Assembly: GCA_012656075.1 (NCBI GenBank)
Contig: JAAKBF010000337.1
Coordinates: 1 to 64,000, forward strand
Reading direction: 5' to 3'
DNA length: 64,000 nt
Source of the DNA: Phytophthora hibernalis
Lineage: Eukaryota; Oomycota; Peronosporomycetes; Peronosporales; Peronosporaceae
Below the pieces are notes generated by a model. The model saw only the letters and a list, made by a program, of their open reading frames with translations. It did no database searches and was not told the DNA's origin. Positions 42,908-54,309 of the stretch are shown in pieces (the stretch's first letter is position 1; each line of letters starts with the position of its first letter). Both the position numbers and the translations under genes were made by a program.

Positions 42908-43385
42908 TCACTCGACACTGTTGGTGGCATCGGCGATCGCCACGTCAGACAGATTGTTAGCACCATAGCGGAAACCGTGGTACCATGCCTGGTGTCCGTG
43001 GGGATTCGCGTAGTACGCGGTCGGCACGTCCTCAATGTTGGCGCCTTCAGTGGTGCAGTCGTAGTTGTAGAAGCAGTAAGGAGTTCCGTATCCCCCATCC
43101 GCCGAAAGTTGGCTGGTAATGCCAGTCTAGCATCCCCGGTTAATCCATCCTGGACCGACAAGGATATAGCAGTACCACCGTCTTCGAGAATATCGGTCTC
43201 TGGAGCACTGCGGCCTTGGTTGTGGTTCATGCCCGAGCCAGATTTGTCGTCACAAGCGCTGATGCGCAGACTCTAAGAATCAAACACCATGTCGCTGCAT
43301 TCGTTGTACGTGAACAGCTACACGTGATAGTAGAAGTACATGGTGTCGTGGTATGTGGGCGAGATGTACACCTTTTCAACTTCAA
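42908..43385 (-). pseudogene. KRE6/SKN1-type GH16 beta-glucan synthesis protein remnant
   Basis: The minus strand, with stops and shifts, reads VYISPTYHDTMYFYYHV, FTYNECSDMVFDS, SLRISACDDKSGSGMNHNQG, RSAPETDILEDGGTAIS and, in another frame, SADGGYGTPYCFYNYDC ... VPTAYYANPHGHQAWYHGFRY, ending at 42908. Order and spacing fit the GH16-like domain of oomycete SKN1/KRE6 proteins, whose active site carries a PEIDxxE motif; here it reads PETDILE. Both ends of the gene are missing. A relic of a cell-wall glucan gene. Confidence 0.5.
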
Positions 43386-43731
43386 AATGGCAAAAAATTC
43401 AATACGTCATAAGGTAAAATCAAAATGACGTGAATAGAGAAGTGACTGACGCACGTTTTTATATTTTGCATACGCGCACTTCTGGCTCGTCCGCCTCCTG
43501 AATTGGTCCATCATGGGACTTAATGGTGTGGAACGAGCCTATGTGGCAAGATACGTGGTTATAGCTTCGTAGAAGAGAAACCGGCCCTTCATCAAGCGTT
43601 CCTTAATAAACAGTTCTGGCGCAAGCACAAAGCGTTTTTAATATATCTGCAGTATATATTTTCCCATGTAATGCTGATACGGCCGGTATCTAAATGAACA
43701 AAAAATAGAAGGCCAATACATCTTTGCCAGT

Positions 43732-45190
43732 CCAAACTCGTAGCAGTGTAAGGCAAATCCACATGAAGTCACTTAAGTGGCACAATTGTTTTTGAAATAT
43801 TGTATGAAAATTTAAGTTTAGAGCAATGTGGATTTATTGTAGAGCAAACTGCAGGTCATTGGTTAACGCAAACATGCCAAAAGACTTAAAGCACGGGCTG
43901 ACCGCGCGCACGCGTGTGCTTGAAGCATACAAGGATGGACGCGACTGGTTCCTTATCGCCGACCACAACGGCATTCCTGCCACAACTGCCCGCGACATCG
44001 CCCAGCGTGGGGCAGCAGGTATCCAGAAGAGAGGCGGCACCGGAAGGCGTGCACGGCGTGCACGCCTGAGATGGAGGAAGCGCTGGTCGAGTATCTTGAA
44101 GATAACTGCCAGTACGCCCCCAGATGGTGGACATGCTTCACTACGACTTCGTGGTGCGCATTAGGACCTCGTTAGTTAGTAAAAAGTTGCGCGATAAGCT
44201 GTACTCGGTGAAGCAGGTGACAAATGCTGAACGAATACCGTGCGATGTTTACCAGTTGTATACTAACTACATCATGTATGCCAATTACTGCAGGTTCGTG
44301 TTGAGCCGGAAACGTGCAATAATGCACAGAACCTAGAGTAGCGGCTTTTCGGGGAAGCGCTGCTCAAGTTCGAGAAGGAAGGTGCCTTCATCGTGTATTA
44401 TGACGAAACAAATTACAATTTGTATTGTAAGCGCACACAGGGCCGTGCTCCGATTAGCCAGGGAGCGGTCGTTAAGCTTCCGCCCTCGAAGGGGGCGAAC
44501 TTATAGCTACAATGCGCCGTCTCAGCACAGATTGGCTTGGTGCACTACGCGAAACAACTTGGCAGCATCAAGATGGAGACCAATGCCGCGTTTATTGACG
44601 CGGTCTACGACGATGTTAAGTCCCACGACGTTTTTCGCGCCAACTTTGCCTGTAAGTCCATTGTCATTGTCTTAGACAACTCCCCTGCTCACAGCCCGAC
44701 CGAGGAGCTTGTCCAAGCTGGGGCAGACCCGAAGCTCCTGTGGGTGGGTCCTTACTCGCCAATGTGTAATCATATAGAAGGTGAGTTCAAAGATATTAAG
44801 GCTAGATGTTTGTACATGTACTGTACTAACTTGGCCTTGTTATGCAGATTGACTTAGCGTTTAAATGCCCGCATTAAGGCATTTCTCGCGCTGAGCCACG
44901 ACGAGATGTTCAACGCCCCACACGGCCAAAAAACCGAGCTCCGGATGCAGCTACTCAAAAGGCTGCGCAGCACTGCATGCCCTGTATGGACCTGCGATTA
45001 GTGAACAAGATGGCACGCCATTGTGCGTTTGTAGTGGGGGAAGCGATCGGTGGAGAGCCGATGGAGTACGGAACGTAGCTGTTTGCTCTGGACTTAATCG
45101 GCATTGGCCTACAGTGATTTTACATATTTTTATTTTTTCAAATCCTATTCACGGGACACTCGGATTTGCCTTACACTGCTACGACTTTGG
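43732..45190 (+). mobile_element. Tc1/mariner-like transposon
   Basis: Perfect inverted ends of at least 22 bp, CGTAGCAGTGTAAGGCAAAT, at 43739 and (complement) 45164-45183. With one mismatch they extend outward through CCAAAC/CCAAAG. They enclose one transposase relic. Exact outer boundaries and target duplication are uncertain by a few bases. Confidence 0.75.
43874..45001 (+). pseudogene. Tc1/mariner-like DDE transposase, broken
   Basis: The start MPKDLKHGLTARTRVLEAYK leads into a helix-turn-helix (GRDWFLIADHNGIPATTARD). After shifts, the catalytic core shows FIVYYDETNYNLYCKRTQGR (first Asp), SIVIVLDNSPAHS (second Asp) and VGPYSPMCNHIEG (third acidic residue). A candidate intron (44782-44847, donor GTGAGT, branch-like TACTAAC, acceptor TGCAG) follows the last motif. 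The C-terminal tail LNARIKAFLALSHDEMF ends at 45001. Frame breaks near 44065 and 44500 and several stops in 44150-44380 inactivate it. Confidence 0.75.
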
Positions 45191-45644
45191 CGTCTTAGAC
45201 GAGACATAGCAGAGGAAATCGTGCAAATCGGCATTAGATTGGTCTATATATTCAAGGATATCAATCAAACCGATTTGTTCGATATAACAACATTGTTGTA
45301 AAATCGACTCATCTATAGACGAATCACATGCATTCTAGATCGGAGAAAATACTAGCAGACATTATGCAAACCAATGGCACTATTTATTCTCGGATTTCCA
45401 TCTTTTTATTCCACCCGCACTCGCGCGGTGTATATAAAAACGTGTTATGAAAAAGAACATGGTGGCGTTTTATGCGTGAAATGCACAGGTCTAGGTCAAA
45501 TTATTTGCAAAAACGAGCCCTTTAATTACGAAAACTAGCGCGGAAATTACAAAACAGGTCTCAGGTCCATTGCTAAGTACGAAAAATTGATGGTTGTGGA
45601 TTCCCCCTTTCATTCATTTGTGAAAAAGAAAGAAACAACATAAC
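45191..45644. other. No gene recognised
   Basis: AT-rich spacer between the Tc1-like and piggyBac relics. Confidence 0.5.
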
Positions 45645-47099
45645 ATGGTGCGGTGTGGGACGCGTGAGGAGAGAGACGCATTCCTCGAGCGTCTGGATGG
45701 GTGTAGTCTGGCCGATCGACACCGGCTCGCAAAAGAGCATCGTGCGTATCTGGATGGAGAGAGGGACGAGGACGCAGACTTCACTATATATTGTGTTCTA
45801 ACATGCTGGATTTTTGTTTTTCTGCTTATAGGGCGGTATGTTCCTGATGGTCAGAGATCTATCATACCCTGTCCATCAGCGATGCGTGACTACCATCGTT
45901 GGATGGACGGGATGGACATCCACGATCAGCTACGGCTGCAGCTTTCTGTGCGGTTTCGGAAGTATTACAAAACTATTTTCTTGGGGCTCGTCAACATGAC
46001 CATCGTCAATTCGTTCATAGTCTACCGAGAAAGCCAGAAGCAGAGAAGAGAAGCAACGGGCGACTTCGCGATGTTTCTTGACGAAATACAATCGCAGCTT
46101 CTGCGAGTCACTGAGTCTGATTTGGTCGACGAGGTATCTACGACATGTTTGATGCGGAACATGTTGTACATGTTGTATATTGGCTAACGCGGTTTACTTG
46201 TTTATAGCACTTTGACCCAGGTCAACCAGAGTCAAGTGCGCGCGCAAGTTCCACTTGTCATAAGCTGATCGAATTTCCAGAGTGGGTGCAGATTCGTGAG
46301 GACGTGCGCAATCGCCCACAGCATCAGTGCAAAGTATGCTCGATTAGAAAGCGAAAGGTGAGTGAGCGTCGCGCAACTAGATTCTACTGTGAAGCATGCA
46401 GTGATGGGAACAAACGGTAAGTGTGAATGGTGGTAATCGATGTGGGTTCATACTGATCGAGTGTTGTGTGTTTGTTCTAATATCTATCTCTGCGACCGAA
46501 TTCGGCCACAGCACTATGCAAATAACAACATGACTTGTGATCAAATTTGGCACGAGAAGTGAAAGAACGGAGAGGAGCGCCCACCACCTCGTGCCGTCCG
46601 CGACATCCATATGTGCGCGCTTGGCAGAAGACGTCTCCACGTAAACAACGAGAATGACAAAGAAGACGACGACGAGAAGTCGATGGAAGAGGATCAAGGT
46701 CAAGGAGAAGAGAAGCAGCAGGAAGTCGAAGACCAGCATGAGCACGCTGCGGGGGAGGAGCAGCAGCAGCACGCTGTGGTGGAGGAGGAGCAGCCGGTGC
46801 AGCAACAGGAGGACGAAGAAGTGCAGCAGAAAGATGAAGAGGTGCAGCAGGAAGATGCCGAGGGGTTGAAGGAGGCAGAGCGACAGGAGCAGGGAAACGC
46901 CCGGAACAGGATGAAGCAGGAAATTATGGTAAGAAGAAATCCGAGAGTAGGGGGTGAGATGTCCACTATTGCTGTTTTTTTAGCGTTTATGAGTTCAATG
47001 AATGATTACTTGAAGCATAGAACCAAGAAATTGATTGTAATCAATGGAAACTCGTGTTATAGACTAGCAAACAGCTTCCTCTTTGTTCTATCTCAATAA
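45645..47099 (+). pseudogene. piggyBac-type transposase, 3' part only
   Basis: Contains IIPCPSAMRDYHRWMDGMDIHDQLRLQ, the third catalytic Asp region of piggyBac transposases, then FRKYYKTIFLGLVNMTIVNSFIVY. Candidate introns interrupt the rest: one ends at TTTATAG before 46207. The zinc-finger exon HQCKVCSIRKRK ... RFYCEACSDG (about 46325-46410) is followed by another exon from about 46512 (HYANNNMTCDQIWHEK), where TGA replaces the expected Trp codon. A Glu/Gln-rich tail runs to 47099. The N-terminal half and the terminal repeats are absent. It is divergent from the 11.8-15.5 kb element, so it is a separate family. Confidence 0.65.
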
Positions 47100-47523
47100 A
47101 AGGACAGCTTACATGTTGTATATCCATCCTGTTTAAAAATTATAGTCTCAGCATCGATGTGTTTGCCAACATGGCTGTCCATGACACTGCGGTATCTTTC
47201 CGGTGCTCATAAAAAGCGTTGTACTTACCGAACACTATACAAAAGACACATAACCTATTATTAACGTGCAGTATATAGCTTTAACATGTAGGATATTGGG
47301 CCCCGAATTCGCTGCGAGTACGGGGTATTAATGTCAGTACGGAATATTTACCTTCACTGCACGTTCGGCACGGCACAGGCCACAAGTACTCGTGGTACTT
47401 CCTAAAAAGCTACATGTACTACAGTACCAATTCCCTCTGGGAGAATATCATCGCCACGAACATTTTCTTAAAATTTCAGTTTGAAGGTTTCTGGTGAGCT
47501 TCGGGTCAAGAAAATGATATGTA

Positions 47524-47675
47524 CAGAGTTCCCCGAACCGTAATCAGTTATTTACCTTGAAAAATTCGTACAGTTTTCACAAAACCTTGCTCTACCGCGA
47601 TACAAATCCGTTTGCAAATCTTATAACCTGGAAGAATTTATTGGTTCGACCTTTCTCCCTTTGCCGGCGAACTCT
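47524..47675 (-). mobile_element. 152-bp MITE, copy 2 of the 167-bp family
   Basis: CAGAGTTCCCCG after TA on the left and the complement of CAGAGTTCGCCGGCAAAGGG before TA on the right. The core matches 6641-6807 in inverted orientation, with differences. Confidence 0.75.
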
Positions 47676-47978
47676 GTAGGTATCAGCAGACTTATCTGTA
47701 AGTAGAATCAATAGCTTACATGACCAATGCGAGTTTGGACCCAAGCTGACGTTATCTTTCCCATTTTGCCAGTTCTTTTATTTTAACTACCATCTTACCC
47801 TGAACAAAGCGCGTAACCATTCTGATTACACTTATAAAATACTGCACCCATTGAGCGTCATATTCGTTTTGAGTGCCTAGGCACTGTACTACGAACAAAT
47901 CCCTCAACTTAGAAGAATGACAGTTCGGGTAGCTACCCTACAACTAGAAATATGGGTATGTTCATTTCAACTTGTAAT

Positions 47979-48052
47979 GTGCTGACGGCTCAACTGGTTA
48001 GAGCATGGATTGGCGTACGGATGGTCCATGGTTCGACCCCGGTCGTGCAATT
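47979..48052 (+). repeat. tRNA-derived (SINE-like) head
   Basis: Contains an A-box-like GGCTCAACTGGTTAGAGC and a B-box GGTTCGACCCC at tRNA-like spacing. The D stem GCTC/GAGC can pair, but the T stem and acceptor do not, so it is not a functional tRNA. A pol III-promoted SINE head or tRNA pseudogene is the best reading. Confidence 0.5.
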
Positions 48053-48201
48053 GAGGGCCCATTTTGGGAAGAGGGTTGTCGCGAGGAAAATTCTCGTTAA
48101 TGCTCCGCTCACAAAAGGTATGTCAAAAGCTTGTCAATTTCAATTGGGGGTAATCAGGATCAATCATTGTTTTTATCGATTAAAGATTCACTTTATCTTG
48201 C

Positions 48202-50560
48202 TTATACCGGTACGAGGTACGCATCGATCTGAACAGCAAAATAGCCACCACCTCGTACGAGGAACACATCCTTCGTTGCATTTTCTGCTGCGTACGTGAA
48301 GCATGACGTCGTGCGAGACGGGTCATCGACTGTTTCGAGACTGACGTTCCGTCCATGCATCTTTGACGCGGCATAGATCTCGATATCATCTCGGTTCGCA
48401 TTTCCATCTCTGATAGACGTGAGATACTCTTCATCCAGCAGCCCAACCAGGTCGCCCAGTGTAGCTATTTAATCGATTGGGACGGATGCGCTCTCATGAG
48501 GCAGCATGTCGGAGCCGTATGATAGACAACAGAAGAGATTGCTTCTCTCCTTTTCCGGGGTGTACCTGTTTGGAGAAGACACGCGCTCCAGCTCTCGCTC
48601 GGCTTCTCCCGTAACAAGATGCATAAACGAAGTCGGGGCTCAGAATATCTTTCAGCGGGGCGTGTAGTTTATCCACATCAAAGTCTTTTCGGCTACCAAG
48701 CGACAAGGCGAAAACGACGTCTTGGCATCGGCGGCCGATTTGGAGCTCACCCACTCATCGGTCCACTAGATCACTGTGCCATAACGGGGAGCCTTGGGTT
48801 TGCCCGCCTTGGTCTGGAGGATCTTGTCTCGGAGGGCCAAGCTTATATACTCATTGAATTTGATCGATAAAATTCCTAGTAGCTCCTGTTAACCCTTTCG
48901 CTAGCCACCTAGGTAAACTATAGTATTAAAATCTAAGTCAGTTATTTCTTAAAGGGCGCAAATGCACCCTTTAACGATTTCACGGTACTATTCCGTGCAT
49001 CAAACCATTTTCAGTGATTTGCCAATATTGTCTGATCCATGAATCTCACTTGGGTTCAGTATGCTACAATGATTACGCCAAGTACTGTTTATGATATGTT
49101 TTAAAAGGGGTGCATACTAATGCGAACTTATGCTTAAAGGGCGCATTTTCGCCCTTTAAGAGGGTGATTTTGTACCGTCTTTTGGGAAAGGGCTTAAAGG
49201 GCGAGAAATGCGCCCTCGTGTCGCGAAAGGGTAAACAGCGACGTCCGGTGGCTGCCGCAGGTTGGTGAGGTTAGTTGGGACCAAGAGAACTAAGACGTTG
49301 TAGCGATCTAGTTGCTTTGAGTCCGCCAGGTTTACTTGACAACCGAAGGAACCATTCAGATAGAGAATGGGCTCCCGATAGAGCTGTGTCTTCTTCCTTC
49401 CACAAACCAATGTCTGCGTATGCGCCAGGAGGAGGTCGTCACCCCACATGTCAGTCTTGTTGACATCCGCAAGGACACGAGCAGGCCGCTTGTGCTTGTT
49501 TTGAGCTTGGGGAAGAGCAGGTGTTAAGAGCTTCGTTCCCGCAGTCTTGGTGAAGGTAGGCGCTGGTCAGGGCTCCACCATGATGTAGATGCAGATACGA
49601 GGCACATACTTGTGTGGTTTAATGAGAATCAAGAGTGATCGTGTTTATCAAGTGTTGTTGTGTAGGGAAAGCTCCGCAAGCAATAAAACATCGTTGACCT
49701 TATCTGACTACATGGTACATCATTAAGGTGTGGTGCACTCGTGCACAAGTCATTCAGGAAAGTCCCCAGACTCTTCTAAGAATTCTCCCTTAAATTACTC
49801 GTCATTTCACAACCACCATTGTTATCTTACACATGCGGCAGACTAGGCGACTATGACCACAGTAAATGTCTCGTAGGTGTGGCGCCAGAAACGCGCCCTC
49901 CGCAGTGATAGTAAACGTGGCCGTGAAACGCATATGACTCCCTTTACCAGCAGCACCTCCCGAGCATCATCAGTACTTATTGTCAATTTGGGCTCCATCT
50001 CGAAGTAGCGGAGAGGCCTGGTCCATATTGATTATGGTTTTTGGCTTGATTTCATGCTTGGTGATGAGGTGTTGGACTTGCTGGATAAAACGCTGGCAAA
50101 CCTCAGGTGCATCAGCTGAAAGTGTTCGGGTTGTTGTCACTAAGTACCGACGCCTGTTAAACCTCGTGAACCAACCCGACAAGGCCTCGACGCCGGCTGC
50201 ATTACCGCCGTGAAGTTCGCGGTAGATGTTAACCGCATGCAGCCGAATGTACGAGTCTTTTACACGCAGGCCTTTGCTGCTCCGATGGGTAACTCATTTG
50301 TAAAGCAGCTCCTCCATTTCACTGTGGACTGGTCGTAGCCCACCGCCGTTGAGTAGTCGGGCCGTTCGTGTGGTAAACTAGCGATCGCGGGAAGCGTTCT
50401 CCAGATCAGCTTTTTTCACCCATCAGCCTCAAATGGTGCTGGACGAAACACCATTTTGACGACCAATAGCATGAGAGCCCTTTCATTGAACACCGGGAAC
50501 ACATTCGTCAAGAATGGAGAATTTCTCCGCAATGGTGATGCCGCGACGGGAACTGGGCAT
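48202..50560 (-). pseudogene. pogo/CENP-B-type transposase, broken, with a MITE inserted
   Basis: The start at 50560 opens a CENP-B-like helix-turn-helix (MPSSRRGITIAEKFSILDEC). A second DNA-binding part follows (LRVKDSYIRLHAVNIYRELH ... LSGWFTRFNRRR). The DDE_1 core has the first Asp in IINMDQASP (near 50030), then MRFTATFTITAEGAFLAPHL. ILYLNGSFGCQV replaces the second-Asp strand (Asn instead of Asp), and TNLRQPPDVAV leads into the insertion. Beyond the MITE the frame resumes (ELLGILSIKFNEYISLALRD, WVSSKSAADAKTSFSLC). The last piece (48446-48202) reads GLLDEEYLTSIRDGNANRDD and FLVRGGGYFAVQIDAYLVP, possibly an OTU-like extension. Confidence 0.65.
48889..49235. mobile_element. piggyBac-type MITE with palindromic sub-repeats
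   Basis: The left end is TTAACCCTTTCGC. The right end is its complement with the outer TTAA decayed to TAAA. Inside, three CTTAAAGGGCG-based hairpins occur; one (49133-49160) is an 11-bp perfect stem with loop CATTTT. It interrupts the pogo transposase relic, and the flanking reading frame rejoins when it is removed. Confidence 0.75.
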
Positions 50561-52635
50561 CGTGCGCTGGAAATAGGAATGACTTCTGGTGGAGATGTCG
50601 TTGGTTACGAGCATTTTAAAAAATGAGCTTATGAGTACTTACAATGTCGCTGGCTAGAGAAGATTGGTCGGAGAGTAGCGGTTCTAGCCATTTGTTATAG
50701 TCAATCTTGAAGCATTGGTTCGGAGCTTTTTTGTAGAACCCTTCCCTCAATGAGTGTTCTTCGATTCCGATACGCGTTGTGGTCTACATTGATTTTAAGC
50801 TCATCAATTTTTTTATTACGTCTAGGTGCTTTGTGCGGGGTAAGACGGAAGGATTTCCATAACGTCAGTTTTAGTTTCGATGTATTGTGAAAACCGATTT
50901 GTTTGTCTAAGTGGATTGTTAATCGGTCGATTAAGCAGCTGATTTAGGTTAGCGATACCCCATTTAATAAATCAGACCTCCTAATTAGATTGAAGCTCCT
51001 TGAATTATAATCAAAATTGGCAGCAGGATTTGATTCGCAAGACGGATCATGTGATTCAGATGATTTGCTTACTATTCGGATGCCGGTTAAGAATAAATGT
51101 GCCGCATGTCATACACGACAATGGCTGCAACCACTGTTTTATTAACATGGCGAAGCTTACAATATCAACAAAGGAAACTAAAATAGTTCTGCAAACACAT
51201 CGTTCATAGAGATTACCCTTCTAACCTCGGTGGCCCTCTAACAAATGCATCGACGTCAATGCTTTTTCTGACTGCGCTATGATTACAAGGTCAACCAACG
51301 ATTTATGTACATGTTTAAATGACCCCATGCGGATAAACCTCCGATTTAACCCTTAGCAAATCCTCGATGAGGACTGCTTTACCACCTAATTCCACAGGAC
51401 AAAGCAATCGGTTTTCACAATAGGTATTATACTAGTACATAACATTTATATTATATTGGTAATGTATTAACACCTGATACGCAGGGATTAAAAGAAGTGG
51501 TCATTTTGGCCCTTCTAAATATTCGCCTAGCTTCAGATAGATATTAGTTTATCACTACTGAAACAGCACCGATGGCTCAGAACTAAGACTAAATATTAAA
51601 ACAACTAGTACTAAACTCAATGATAAAATCGGCTCACCACAGACCTCGCTTGCTTAACTTCATCCGCTCAATCTCGGCACGATTATGACTCAGCACGAGC
51701 TAACGTTGCACGAGCTCGTTATCTATTCGCATTCTCAGTGAGCTCATGACGAAGGAGCAAATCGAAAACACGTTCTTCGATGGTGCACAAGCGAGCATTG
51801 TTGCGCGAGTGGAGCGGCTAAATCCATTTCGGCAGGTAAAATAAAGTTTAGCTGCCTATATAACTAAAAAGGTCGTGGGTCAACCGACATAGATACTAAT
51901 TTTGTCTAAAGGACTTTTTAGTAGCAAAGATTAATACACCTTTATTTCCATAAATACTAACCGATTTTGGCGGGGTAAAATATTTTGAACGAGACTACAA
52001 CCCAAGCCGTGATACTCAGTGACCAGGTCGAGTCCAGGTTACCCTGGGCACGATCCAGGACGTAATATTTTAGAAACATATTACCGTAATATAGAGCACA
52101 TCGTCGAGTTACGGAGCACTCGATCCACATTAACTCGACCCCGTCGACTTGGTGTGCATCTGTCGATTTAATGTGCATTGACGGTTGGGTTAACCTCGAA
52201 CCACGGACTCAATGGTAAAACGAATTGGGAGTCACATGTGTATCAATATGCATTTAACAGGGTAAGAAACACTCTGTTGCGAAACCTAGTCAGACCCGGA
52301 TCTTTGATCGCGCTGATGATGTGCTCATCCAACATTCGCATTTAGCCGTTGTTTCGTTGACAGAGTTGGCTCCAGGCTGTTTACTGGTGTAGGCTCCAGG
52401 ATGTTTACCAATGTTGACTCAAGGTTGGTTGGCAGAGTCGGCTCCAGGTTGGTTGACAGAGTTGGCTAAGGGCGGTAGCTATTTCCGCGACTACGATCGG
52501 GTCATCCATTAGTGTATAAGCAGCGCCGGCGCCATCGTGGCAGACTTTAAGAAGACCAACCACCCTTAGCTCGCATGTACTCTCAAATCAGTCATTCCCC
52601 TTTGTCACGCTTTCAACCACTTTCATGACTAGATA
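50561..52635. other. No gene recognised; short degenerate tandem repeat near the right end
   Basis: AT-rich and without domain-bearing frames. 52355-52470 contains four degenerate units of about 30 bp built on GTTGACAGAGTTGGCTCCAG. Confidence 0.5.
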
Positions 52636-52937
52636 TGTGACGGGGCCCACAGCACCTTGTCTTGAGGAAGCGTAAGAGAGCAAAGACTCTCGGTGAACAA
52701 TAAGTTCACAGTTCCCGGCCTAAGGGGGCTGTCTGTGGGTTTGAAAGCAAGATAAAGACTGAATATATTTATAGCTGAGTTAATATTGTAGCTTACAAAC
52801 GCTAAGTCATCTTTAGTAAAAGCTAAAGAGCGTCTATGGTTGGCTCACAACCAACCGGTACCATGCACCATGGACTCTAAAGAGTGACATCCGCCACTCT
52901 TTATGTAAATGGATACACGTCGGTGTACCCCGTTACA
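52636..52937 (+). repeat. Probable 5' LTR of the copia element
   Basis: Begins TGTGACGGGG and ends CCCCGTTACA, a TG...CA terminus with an inverted repeat. It lies about 600 bp before copia gag. No 3' partner occurs in the window, so the call rests on end structure and position. Confidence 0.5.
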
Positions 52938-53544
52938 CCCCCACTTATCTAAGAATCAAACCTGATTCTCCAATCAGAAGTGAGTGAATTTGAACACCCA
53001 AAAAGCATTCTCGGGCGCAGCCTAAGCACGACTGACGCGCCCTCTCGTCAATCACACAGTGACTTGTATCCAAGGCCGACACTGCTAGCTACATCGTTGC
53101 ACTCGCGACGACGTTGACCGTAATGCTGATGGGTACAGTTGGCCTGGGCTTGGACGCTAGCAAGCGTCCAGTGCTTCGGCACGGGATGTAATAGCATCCA
53201 AACTGGCGGTGGTCCTCGTTGCCCACCTGTGGTTTAACCTGGAGAACCCGTGGGCCCACCTGACACTTCGAGTTTCTTGTTTGTTGGAAACCGCACCCAC
53301 TTTAGTGACGACAAGAGGTCATCTTTCGAGATTGAGTTAGCTACCAGGAGCGATGGTAGAAAGGAAATGCAATGCGCACTCGGCACATTGCTTGGCAGAC
53401 CAAGATTTCCCTTTAACCAAACAAGTTAGTCGTTGAGTGAGTTGGATCCACCATCTGTTAGGTTTATAAGCCCAAGACAAGACACGAGACGTGACACCGC
53501 GAGCAACAACGTTGGCTGATCTGCACTAACGACAACACTACAAG

Positions 53545-54262
53545 ATGCCTTCTTCATCGGGCTCCGACGACGACCTCCGGAAGAGCAAGAGAGATCAGCT
53601 CGTCAGGAACTCCAGTCCACTGGGATGGAGAGAACCGGCCTTTCTACAAGAAGGGTATGATGGTTGCCTTCCAGAAAAGTCTGCTGCATGAGATCGCAAC
53701 CGGCATAACGAAGGAGGACGCCAACGCGACCCAGGAGGAGAGGGACAAGTTCACGAAGAGGCCGGTGAAGATCCAAATGCTCATCCTGAGCTCGCTGTAA
53801 ACAAGACTCGCGCAGCAGTTGATGGACAAGGACACGGGAACGGAGATGTGGAACGAGCTCTGCATGATCTACGAAGGAAAGAAGAACGACGCAACAAAGG
53901 CGCAAAAGGTGTATCGCTAGCAAGGCGAACTGCACAGGTCTCGTTTGCGCGCGGGTGGCGACGTACGCGGACATCTCTACGCGTTGTTTCGCATCAAGAA
54001 CGAGCTTTCGGTGCTCGGTTCGCCAGTGAATGACCTTCCAACGGTGGATCTCATGTTGCGGAGCCTGCCGGCGCAGGTCTGCTACCATGAATTGCAAGGC
54101 ACAAGGTGTTATTTAGCTCGAACATGGGTAAATACACACCGGACATAGTGCGTGAGATGATCCTGACTGCTGATGCGCGAAGCAAAGACTGGGAGAATAT
54201 TGCTTTCGGAAACAATCAAGGCAAAAAAGAAGCTAGGCAACGCTTTAAGTAACCAGAAAACC
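53545..54262 (+). pseudogene. Ty1/copia gag, broken
   Basis: The start at 53545 (MPSSSGSDDDLRKSKRDQLV) is followed, in a second frame, by FYKKGMMVAFQKSLLHEI and KRPVKIQMLILSSL then a TAA (53797). MWNELCMIYEGKKNDATKAQKVYR is followed by another stop, then HLYALFRIKNELSVLGSPVNDLPTVD. This is the UBN2-type copia gag layout. The zinc knuckle follows near 54315 as CFNCGGEGHYKRNS with the last Cys lost. Multiple stops and shifts inactivate it. Confidence 0.65.
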
Positions 54263-54309
54263 AGTACAAAGGATAAGAACAGTTTTGACTGAAATCAGCC
54301 AGTGCTGAT

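Noticed and set aside
42721..43276. Overlapping 168- and 169-codon frames on both strands
   Set aside because: The recognisable motifs fall partly in these frames and partly in another, as the KRE6/SKN1 relic, so neither frame is a gene of its own.
47979..48052. Functional tRNA gene
   Set aside because: A and B boxes are present, but acceptor and T stems do not pair; called as a tRNA-derived repeat instead.
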